Source of the DNA: DATMXT01 sp035560415
GTDB taxonomy: Bacteria; Bacillota; Clostridia; Oscillospirales; Feifaniaceae
Length of the DNA: 29,023 nt
NCBI GenBank assembly: GCA_035560415.1
Contig: DATMZG010000040.1
Span: 1-29,023 of the forward strand
Direction: 5' to 3'
A program made the position numbers and the translations under genes. Below are positions 1 to 5,491 of this stretch, piece after piece. How positions within the stretch are numbered: position 1 is the stretch's first letter; each line of letters starts with the position of its first letter. Under the pieces are notes generated by a model. The model saw nothing but the letters and a program-made list of their open reading frames with translations. It made no database searches and had not been told where the DNA came from.

Positions 1-21
1 ATCGGAGGAGCCGAGAAAATC

Positions 22-85
22 AGGCTGTCAAAAAACAACCTTTTGACAGCCTACGGCCGCCCTGTATGTACAGGGCGGCCGTTTT
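22..85 (+). terminator. Two-hairpin motif ending in a T-run
   Basis: Two consecutive hairpins are visible. The first has a perfect 12-bp stem (22-33 with 41-52) and a 7-nt loop. The second is GC-rich (54-64 with 71-81, extendable to a 2-nt loop) and is followed by TTTT at 82-85, as in a rho-independent terminator on the plus strand. It would end a transcript entering from left of the window. In the minus direction it lies just downstream of the tRNA and could also stop that transcript. The same architecture recurs at 28946-29003 with compensatory stem changes. Confidence 0.7.
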
Positions 86-160
86 GGAGCGGATGACGAG
101 GCTCGAACTCGCTACCTCGACCTTGGCAAGGTCGCGCTCTACCAGATGAGCTACATCCGC
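85..160 (-). tRNA. tRNA-Gly (anticodon GCC)
   Basis: On the minus strand the sequence folds as a full 76-nt cloverleaf. The acceptor stem is GCGGATG (154-160) with CATCCGC (89-95). The anticodon stem CGACC/GGTCG holds loop TTGCCAA, with anticodon GCC at 125-127, which reads GGC/GGU glycine codons. The T-loop is the usual GTTCGAGCC type, and the 3' CCA is encoded (85-87), directly against the T-run of the neighbouring terminator. A consensus promoter lies upstream at 173-201. I see no introns or mismatches that would make it a pseudogene. Confidence 0.96.
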
Positions 161-172
161 AATTGCCCTGTC

Positions 173-201
173 ATTATAGCAACCGGGGGCTTCATTGTCA
201 A
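173..201 (-). promoter_or_regulatory. Consensus sigma-70/sigma-A promoter for tRNA-Gly
   Basis: Read on the minus strand, TTGACA (196-201) and TATAAT (173-178) are separated by exactly 17 bases, both perfect consensus hexamers. The -10 box is about a dozen bases from the tRNA 5' end, so the leader is very short. The -35 box overlaps the queH stop codon (198-200). A GC-rich foldback (CCGGGG 183-188 with CCCCGG 202-207) spans the promoter. Confidence 0.9.
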
Positions 202-713
202 CCCCGGGATGAAAACACGCACCCGCAAAAATTCTGCCGGTAGAGCCCGTACTGCTTTGAGAGCTCTATGGAGCGAAGATAGCCGTTTTGTTTTTTAAAG
301 TCGCTGTGGAGCCACCGGTCGCCGCACAGCTTTTTACCGATGCCGTTGATGAGGGCGGCGTTTTTGTGGGGGCTGACCGTGAGGGTCGTCGTGACGAGGT
401 CATACCCCGGCAGGGCGGCCGCGGCCGCAAGGCGCTGTTCAAAGCAGACGGCGCACCGCGCCCCGCCCTCCGGCTCGTGCTCGAGTCCGCGCACGGCGTC
501 AAGATACCTGTCCGGCTCGTAGGCCCCCTCGATGAGCGGGAGGTTCAGAATGCCGAGCAGCCGCTCGAGCTCGGCCAGCCGGCGGAGGTACTCCTCCTCG
601 GGCTCGATGCATGGGTTGTAGAAAAAGACCGTGAGGTCGTATTCACCTTGCAGCCGCTCAATGACGGCGGTGGAGCAGGGGGCGCAGCAGGCGTGCAGCA
701 GCAGCTTTTTCAT
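198..713 (-). CDS. queH: Epoxyqueuosine reductase QueH
   Basis: A 171-aa protein of the DUF208/QueH family. QueH is the non-orthologous replacement for QueG and performs the last step of queuosine synthesis, reducing epoxyqueuosine to queuosine in tRNA wobble position 34. The family Cys set is present: CC at 9-10 (motif HACCAPCS, also C13), CxxC at C87/C90, and the C-terminal FCGC (C163, C165); in this family these bind an iron-sulfur cluster and a further metal. Length is usual for the short QueH form. It is the second gene of a minus-strand pair: its ATG at 711-713 overlaps the stop of the upstream kinase as ATGA, which suggests translational coupling. The promoter of the tRNA begins at its stop codon. 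The link to a tRNA gene is probably positional only, since tRNA-Gly is not a queuosine substrate. Confidence 0.93.
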   Translation of the reverse strand: MKKLLLHACCAPCSTAVIERLQGEYDLTVFFYNPCIEPEEEYLRRLAELERLLGILNLPLIEGAYEPDRYLDAVRGLEHEPEGGARCAVCFEQRLAAAAALPGYDLVTTTLTVSPHKNAALINGIGKKLCGDRWLHSDFKKQNGYLRSIELSKQYGLYRQNFCGCVFSSRG

Positions 714-1564
714 TTCGCAAGCCTCATGAGCGCGGGCAGGGTGCGCTCAAGGGCGACGCCCTCCCGAACGGGGGCGCCGAGCCGGCCTGTGAGCGCAATG
801 GTCTCGGACAGATACTCAGTTGCGAGCTTCAGCGCCTTTTCGAGCGGATAGCCGATGATGCGAAGTCCCCCGAGCACGGCCGTGAAGAGGTCGCCGGTGC
901 CGGGGTAGCAGCCGGGGAGCCGCGGACAGTGGACGGTTGTGGTCTTCCCGGTCTCGCTCTCGTAGGCCAAATTCGTATAATAGCCCTCTTTGATGTTGAG
1001 CCCTGTGAGCACACAAGTTTTGACGCCAAGCCCCGCCAGCTCCTTGGCGCAGCGCAGGGCCTCATCCTCGTCGATGAGCCCTTCCGAAAACCTGCGGCCG
1101 GTCAATATGCAGCACTCGGTAAAATTGGGGGTGGCAAGGTCGGCCATGCCCACCAGCACACGCATATTTTCGGCCATCTCCCGAGTATAGGTGGAGTAGA
1201 GCGCACCGTCGTCCCCCATGACGGGGTCGACAATGCGCATGGCCGGGTGCGGGTATTCCTCAAGCACCGATTTTACGATGCCGAGCTGTGCGTAAGAGCC
1301 GAGAAACCCCGAATATATGCAGTCAAAACGGATATCAAGCGCCGCCCAGTGGTCAAAGGTCGGCCGGATGTCCGCCGAGAGGTCGTGGAAAACAAAATCC
1401 GTAAACCCGCCGGTGTGGGTTGAAAGCAAAGCCGTCGGAACCGGGCAGACCTGAATGCCGAGAGCCGACATCGCCGGGATGACGACGGTCAGGGCACAGC
1501 GGCCAAAGCCCGAGATATCGTGAATTGCCGCCACCCGGGGCAGCGGGGTCAGTGAATAAGACAT
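710..1564 (-). CDS. pdxY: Pyridoxamine/pyridoxal kinase (PfkB-like)
   Basis: A 284-aa ribokinase-superfamily kinase of the pyridoxamine kinase type (COG2240), which phosphorylates vitamin B6 vitamers with ATP for salvage of pyridoxal phosphate. Visible motifs are the N-terminal substrate region HDISGFGRCALT (15-26), DPVMGD (113-118), TPNFTE (145-150) and the anion-hole/catalytic GTGD (222-225, D225 as the base). The start is supported by AGGAGGG a few bases upstream on the minus strand (plus 1568-1577). It overlaps queH by four bases. The symbol pdxY versus pdxK cannot be decided by eye; the length and the motifs fit the pyridoxamine/pyridoxal kinase branch rather than ThiD. A stand-alone kinase implies uptake of B6 vitamers but does not show whether de novo synthesis is present. 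Confidence 0.9.
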   Translation of the reverse strand: MSYSLTPLPRVAAIHDISGFGRCALTVVIPAMSALGIQVCPVPTALLSTHTGGFTDFVFHDLSADIRPTFDHWAALDIRFDCIYSGFLGSYAQLGIVKSVLEEYPHPAMRIVDPVMGDDGALYSTYTREMAENMRVLVGMADLATPNFTECCILTGRRFSEGLIDEDEALRCAKELAGLGVKTCVLTGLNIKEGYYTNLAYESETGKTTTVHCPRLPGCYPGTGDLFTAVLGGLRIIGYPLEKALKLATEYLSETIALTGRLGAPVREGVALERTLPALMRLAK

Positions 1565-1617
1565 GGCGCTCCCTCCTGTATAGAGCTTAACATTTATACC
1601 GGCACATTACAAGAGGG

Positions 1618-1647
1618 TTGACAAAGAGCAAGTCCTGCGGATATACT
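1618..1647 (+). promoter_or_regulatory. Sigma-A promoter of the TSCPD gene
   Basis: TTGACA at 1618-1623 and TATACT at 1642-1647 with an 18-base spacer. The start codon follows about 30 bases downstream behind a GGGAGGG ribosome site (1661-1667). The divergent kinase gene begins at 1564, so this is a divergent promoter region. Confidence 0.8.
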
Positions 1648-1676
1648 ATGCTGAGCACATGGGAGGGATTTGAACA

Positions 1677-1934
1677 ATGAAGTACAGTTACGAGCCCAGC
1701 GGAGTATGCTCCTACTTAATTGAATTTGAGATTGCGGACGGCATCGTCCACAACGCGCTGTTCCACGGCGGGTGCGACGGCAACGCGCAGGGGCTGTCCA
1801 AGCTTGTCGAGGGCATGCCGGCCGACAAAGTCATGTCGCTACTCCGCGGAATAGACTGCGACGGCAAAGGCACCTCCTGTCCCGACCAGCTGGCGGTCGC
1901 GCTGGAGCGGGCGCTGGCCGGAGAGCTTAAATAA
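1677..1934 (+). CDS. Free-standing TSCPD domain protein
   Basis: An 85-aa protein matching the short TIGR03905-type TSCPD family; the diagnostic TSCPD string is at about residues 65-69, preceded by GGCDGNAQGLSKL. The biochemical role of the stand-alone family is not established. The same fold closes the C-terminus of class II ribonucleotide reductases, and the neighbouring nrdJ carries a clearly related segment (GGCPSQSEATSRL ... GIRC ... TSCPD). The conserved cysteines (in GGC, GIDC, TSC) suggest metal binding. It has its own promoter (1618-1647), a good ribosome site and its own terminator, so it is a single-gene transcript beside nrdJ rather than part of one operon. A role as accessory or regulator of the reductase is inference only. 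Confidence 0.88.
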   Translation: MKYSYEPSGVCSYLIEFEIADGIVHNALFHGGCDGNAQGLSKLVEGMPADKVMSLLRGIDCDGKGTSCPDQLAVALERALAGELK

Positions 1935-1956
1935 TTTTTTCTCTTCCAAAGACATG

Positions 1957-1985
1957 AAAGGGCGCGGATTTCCGCGCCCTTTATT
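1957..1985 (+). terminator. Intrinsic terminator after TSCPD gene
   Basis: Perfect 12-bp stem (1957-1968 with 1971-1982) with a two-base TT spacer and a short T-rich tail. The A's on the left arm make it nearly symmetric, so it could also stop minus-strand transcription from the 1983-2290 region. Confidence 0.8.
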
Positions 1986-2029
1986 TCATGCCGGTTTTTG
2001 CCCGTGCCGGGGGAGACGGCGGCCATAGG

Positions 2030-2116
2030 CTATTTTTCACTTTGCGCGCCGTCTTCCTCCGAGTAAATCAAGTCGTCAATGTCGGGCAGGCAAATCATTC
2101 TCACACAGTCAATCAT
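2030..2116 (-). CDS. Possible 28-aa small protein
   Basis: An ATG-to-TAG frame encoding 28 residues, starting MIDCVRMICLPDIDDL, in the otherwise gene-free gap before nrdJ. It has two cysteines and an acidic second half (DIDDLIYSEEDG). A GTG three codons upstream (2123-2125) is an alternative start, with a weak AAGAAAGAG purine stretch before it. It would run towards, and could be ended by, the near-symmetric terminator at 1957-1982. I do not recognise a family, and the length is short enough to occur by chance; no strong -35/-10 pair was found. Confidence 0.25.
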   Translation of the reverse strand: MIDCVRMICLPDIDDLIYSEEDGAQSEK

Positions 2117-2225
2117 AAGGGTCACTCTTTCTTGTCTTTAATCAATAGAGCTATTATATTCTTCTACCCGCGTCAAGTTTCCATACAACCTGTCGAAAAA
2201 TGTCCACCCAACATAATCTACCTTC

Positions 2226-2254
2226 TTGACTTCATGTCCGGAAAATTATACAAT
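2226..2254 (+). promoter_or_regulatory. Promoter of nrdJ
   Basis: TTGACT at 2226-2231 and TACAAT at 2249-2254 with a 17-base spacer. Transcription would begin near 2261, downstream of every ATG in the nrdJ frame before the TTG at 2291. This is strong evidence for the late start. No B12-riboswitch box was seen between here and the previous gene. Confidence 0.7.
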
Positions 2255-2290
2255 ATGTGCCATGAGAGCCTTGTATGGGGGGAACTGGAA

Positions 2291-4546
2291 TTGATTATTA
2301 CAGATAATGCCAGGATTGTGCTGGAAAAACGCTATCTGGCAAAAGAGGAGACCGGCCGCATCACCGAATCGGTCGAGGGGCTGTTCCATCGGGTGGCGGG
2401 GGCCATTGCGGCGGCGGACAAAAACTATCACGCCGCCGCCGACACTGAAGCGCTGGAGGAGCGGTTTTACAAGCGCATGACCGCGCTCGAGTTTTTGCCA
2501 AACTCGCCGACCTTAATGAACGCCGGGCGGCCTTTAGGTCAGCTCTCGGCCTGTTTTGTGCTGCCCGTTGAGGACAGCATGGAGGGCATTTTCGATTCGG
2601 TCAAAAACGCGGCTTTAATTCATAAATCGGGCGGCGGCACCGGCATGTCGTTTTCGCGGCTGCGCCCCAAGGGGGACACGGTGCGCACGACCGGCGGGGT
2701 CGCGTCGGGGCCGGTCAGCTTCATGCGGGTCTTCAACATGGCGACCGACGCCGTCAAGCAGGGCGGCACGCGGCGGGGCGCCAACATGGGCATCCTGCGG
2801 GTCGACCACCCGGACATCCTCGAGTTCATCGACTGCAAGCAGGCGACAAACGAGATTACAAACTTCAACATCTCAGTCGGAATCACAGAGGCGTTCATGG
2901 AGGCCGCCCTGGCGGACAAGCCCTACGCCCTCATCCATCCGCGCTATAAGACGCCGGTGTCGGAGCTTCCGGCCCGCGAGGTCTACGACAAAATCGTGAC
3001 GGCCGCCTGGCAGACCGGCGAGCCCGGCATCATTTTCCTCGACCGGCTAAACGCCGCCAACACGGTGCCGGGCATGGGGGAGATCGAGTCGACCAACCCC
3101 TGCGGCGAGCAGCCGCTGCTGCCCTACGAGAGCTGCAACTTAGGCTCCATCAACCTTGTGACCGTGCTCGACGAGGCGGACGGCACCTACTACATCAACT
3201 ACGGCCGGCTGGGCGGAATTGTCGAAGACGCGGTGCACTTCCTCGACAACGTCATCGACGCCAACAAGTACCCGATTGACATCATTGACGAGACGACCAA
3301 GGCCTCCCGCAAAATCGGGCTCGGGGTCATGGGCTTTGCCGACATGCTGCTGCTGCTTAAAATCCCCTACAACAGCGAGGAGGCCGTCGCGCTGGCCGAA
3401 GAGCTGATGGCCTTCATTGACGAGGCGGGCAAGCGGGCAAGCCGGCGTCTCGCCCGTGAGCGGGGCAGCTTCCCGGCCTTTGACAAGAGCGTTTTCCACG
3501 GCGGGGAGCCCATGCGCAACGCGACGGTCACGACCATTGCGCCGACCGGCACCCTCTCCATCATCGCAAACTGCTCCTCCGGCGTCGAGCCGGTCTTCGC
3601 CTATGTCTACATCCGCAACGTCATGGACGGCACCGAGATGATTGAGGTCAACCCCATTTTGAGGGCGGAGCTCGAAAGGCGGGGGCTCTACAGCGACGAG
3701 CTCATGAAGAAAATCGCCAAAGAGGGTCATCTCTCCCACATCGAGGAGCTGCCGGAGGACATCCGCCGCATCTTTGTCTCGGCCCACGAGGTCAGCCCCG
3801 AATACCACATCCGCATGCAGGCGGCCTTCCAGAAGCATGTCGATAACGCGGTGTCCAAGACCGTCAACTTCGCAAACTCGGCCACGAAAGAGGAGGTCGA
3901 CGAGGTCTACCGGCTGGCCTACAAGCTCGGCTGCAAGGGCGTCACGATCTACCGGGACGGCAGCCGCAGCGAGCAGGTTTTGAACGTCGGCAAGGTCAAC
4001 AAGGCGGAGGGCGCCGCGGTGTCTGAGCCGGTAGTGCCATCCCACATTCAGCCGCGCAGCCGGCCCGACGTCACAATCGGGTTCACTGAGCGCATGAAAA
4101 TCGGCTGCGGCAAGCTCTACATCACGGTCAACTACGACGACACCGGCCTCGTCGAGGTCTTCACCAACACCGGCCGGCACGGCGGATGCCCGTCACAGAG
4201 CGAAGCCACCTCACGGCTCATCTCCATGGCGCTGCGCTCCGGCATTGAGCCGTCGGCCATCATTGAGCAGCTGCAGGGCATCCGCTGCCCCTCGACCATC
4301 CGGCAGGGCGGCATGCAGGCCACCTCCTGTCCCGACGCCATTGCGCGGGTCATCGCCAAAGTGATGAAGTACAAAGAAAACAACGGGGATGTGGCCGAGC
4401 ACTTCGGCGGCCCCATGCCGGTGGCTGAGCCGTCCCGCATCGACGGGAGCGACTCGGTGCGCTATTGCCCCGAGTGCGGCGCCGAGGTGACTCACGAGGG
4501 CGGCTGTGTCATCTGCCGCAACTGCGGATACAGCAAGTGCGGCTGA
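2291..4546 (+). CDS. nrdJ: Class II (adenosylcobalamin-dependent) ribonucleotide reductase
   Basis: A 751-aa vitamin B12-dependent ribonucleoside reductase, which makes deoxyribonucleotides with adenosylcobalamin as radical source and so works with or without oxygen. Visible features: first redox Cys C88 (LSACFVLP), the glycine-rich SGGGTG segment, the active-site NPCGE (269-273, C271/E273), SCNLGS (C282), a C-terminal TSCPD motif (C680 region) and a final zinc-ribbon with CPEC and CRNC plus the terminal KCG. The frame is open back to 1988, but a promoter at 2226-2254 gives a transcript starting near 2261. The first usable codon is the TTG at 2291, behind a GGGGGG run at 2277-2282, and it gives the usual family N-terminus (IITDNARIVLEKRYL). 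A separate TSCPD protein lies upstream and a GNAT gene follows by one base. Confidence 0.93.
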   Translation: MIITDNARIVLEKRYLAKEETGRITESVEGLFHRVAGAIAAADKNYHAAADTEALEERFYKRMTALEFLPNSPTLMNAGRPLGQLSACFVLPVEDSMEGIFDSVKNAALIHKSGGGTGMSFSRLRPKGDTVRTTGGVASGPVSFMRVFNMATDAVKQGGTRRGANMGILRVDHPDILEFIDCKQATNEITNFNISVGITEAFMEAALADKPYALIHPRYKTPVSELPAREVYDKIVTAAWQTGEPGIIFLDRLNAANTVPGMGEIESTNPCGEQPLLPYESCNLGSINLVTVLDEADGTYYINYGRLGGIVEDAVHFLDNVIDANKYPIDIIDETTKASRKIGLGVMGFADMLLLLKIPYNSEEAVALAEELMAFIDEAGKRASRRLARERGSFPAFDKSVFHGGEPMRNATVTTIAPTGTLSIIANCSSGVEPVFAYVYIRNVMDGTEMIEVNPILRAELERRGLYSDELMKKIAKEGHLSHIEELPEDIRRIFVSAHEVSPEYHIRMQAAFQKHVDNAVSKTVNFANSATKEEVDEVYRLAYKLGCKGVTIYRDGSRSEQVLNVGKVNKAEGAAVSEPVVPSHIQPRSRPDVTIGFTERMKIGCGKLYITVNYDDTGLVEVFTNTGRHGGCPSQSEATSRLISMALRSGIEPSAIIEQLQGIRCPSTIRQGGMQATSCPDAIARVIAKVMKYKENNGDVAEHFGGPMPVAEPSRIDGSDSVRYCPECGAEVTHEGGCVICRNCGYSKCG

Positions 4547-4547
4547 G

Positions 4548-5072
4548 ATGAAAATGCCGACAATTGAAACCGAGCGCCTCATCCTGCGCCCCTTGACTGT
4601 GGCCGATGCGCAGCACATCTATGCGAGCTGGACGAGCGACCCCGACGTCGAGCGCTTTATGGTGTGGGAGCTCCACGGCAGCGTCGCCGATACGGTCGAG
4701 TGGCTGGCGGGAGTTGAAGAGGGGCTTGAGAGTGACACGAGCTACACGTGGGGCGTCGTCTTGCGGGAGACGGGGCTTCTCATCGGCTCGGCCGGCATCG
4801 GCTTCGTGCCGGCGCACGGCTGCTTTGAGCTCGGGTACAACTTTATGAAAAGCGCCTGGGGTAAGGGCTACGCCACTGAGACGGGCAGGGGCATTTTGAA
4901 GTTTGCCAAAGAAACGCTCGGTCAGCGGCGGTTTTTCTGCCGCCACGCGGTGGAGAATGTGCGTTCGCAGCGGGTCATTGAAAAGCTCGGCTTCAAGTAC
5001 GTGGGAGATGGCGCATACGACAGCATGACCGGAAAAAAACATTTTATCAGCAGGGACTATTTCCTCGAATGA
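4548..5072 (+). CDS. GNAT N-acetyltransferase (RimJ/RimL type)
   Basis: A 174-aa GNAT-fold acetyltransferase of the Acetyltransf_3 (RimJ/RimL-like) group, transferring acetyl from acetyl-CoA to an amine. It opens with the hallmark IETERLILRPLTVADA, has the acetyl-CoA loop region WGKGYATE in the middle, and near the end the typical ENVRSQRVIEKLGF segment. The substrate cannot be inferred; members acetylate ribosomal-protein N-termini, antibiotics or small amines. It starts one base after the nrdJ stop (ATG 4548; ATG 4554 is an alternative) without a clear ribosome site, so translation is probably coupled to nrdJ. The frame is open upstream to 4506 inside nrdJ, which I reject as the start. A strong terminator follows at 5088-5119. 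Confidence 0.85.
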   Translation: MKMPTIETERLILRPLTVADAQHIYASWTSDPDVERFMVWELHGSVADTVEWLAGVEEGLESDTSYTWGVVLRETGLLIGSAGIGFVPAHGCFELGYNFMKSAWGKGYATETGRGILKFAKETLGQRRFFCRHAVENVRSQRVIEKLGFKYVGDGAYDSMTGKKHFISRDYFLE

Positions 5073-5087
5073 CAGGATTCGGGCAGG

Positions 5088-5119
5088 AAAACGAAGGTGG
5101 AAACATCTTCGTTTTTTTT
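5088..5119 (+). terminator. Strong intrinsic terminator (nrdJ-GNAT)
   Basis: A 12-bp stem (5088-5099 with 5104-5115, one G-T pair) with a GAAA tetraloop, ending in a run of eight T's (5112-5119). It sits only four bases before the -35 box of csoR and insulates the metal operon from nrdJ. Confidence 0.92.
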
Positions 5120-5123
5120 GTAC

Positions 5124-5150
5124 TTGACAAATACCCCCCAGGGGTATAAT
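5124..5150 (+). promoter_or_regulatory. csoR-copA promoter with embedded CsoR operator
   Basis: TTGACA (5124-5129) and TATAAT (5145-5150) are both consensus but only 15 bases apart. The spacer is almost filled by a perfect inverted repeat ATACCCC-CCA-GGGGTAT (5131-5147), the GC-tract pseudo-palindrome known for CsoR operators. CsoR bound here would cover the whole RNA polymerase contact region, so copper release of CsoR should derepress csoR and copA. The match is seen in sequence; the regulation is established for the family. Confidence 0.9.
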
Positions 5151-5171
5151 ATGAACTCGGAGGTGATTGAC

Positions 5172-5489
5172 TTGAACGACAGAGAATGCTGCAAGGACTG
5201 TCACTACAGGACGCGAAAAGCGCCCCGCGAGCCGCAGGAGAAGCGGCAAATGCAAAACCGGCTCTCTCGAATAGAGGGGCAGATCAAGGGAATTATGACA
5301 ATGCTGGAGGAGGACCGCTATTGCGGCGACATCCTCAATCAGGTGGTGGCGGCGGAAAAAGGACTTCGCGCATTCGGTCAGGAGCTGGCCAAAAGCCACT
5401 TTTACTCCTGCGTCGCCCCCGATATCGCGGAGGGCAGCGATGAGCTCGCAAACGAATTTATGGTGCTGTTTGAACAGCTTTCGAGGTAA
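5172..5489 (+). CDS. csoR: Copper-sensing repressor CsoR
   Basis: A 105-aa DUF156/CsoR-family all-helical repressor. The Cu(I) ligands follow the C-H-C pattern: C51 (RYCGDIL), H76 and C80 (SHFYSC), as in Mycobacterium CsoR. The N-terminus carries an extra Cys/His cluster (CCKDCH, residues 6-11) outside the usual site. The frame is open from 5097 and passes through the promoter; the ATG at 5151 lies immediately after the -10 box. TTG 5172 is preferred because GGAGGTGAT (5159-5167) precedes it at correct spacing. It controls its own operon through the operator at 5131-5147, and copA begins two bases after its stop. Copper rather than nickel (RcnR-like) or persulfide (CstR-like) sensing is supported by the His ligand and the partner copA. 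Confidence 0.92.
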   Translation: MNDRECCKDCHYRTRKAPREPQEKRQMQNRLSRIEGQIKGIMTMLEEDRYCGDILNQVVAAEKGLRAFGQELAKSHFYSCVAPDIAEGSDELANEFMVLFEQLSR

Positions 5490-5491
5490 TT

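Noticed and set aside
1983..2290. Cobalamin riboswitch before nrdJ
   Set aside because: I looked for a B12-box-like sequence and the long conserved fold; none was seen, and the promoter leaves only about 30 bases of leader.
3140..4180. 346-aa open frame on the minus strand opposite nrdJ
   Set aside because: Same shadow effect: repeated V/D/H/L/A composition, no ribosome site, and nrdJ is unambiguous on the other strand.
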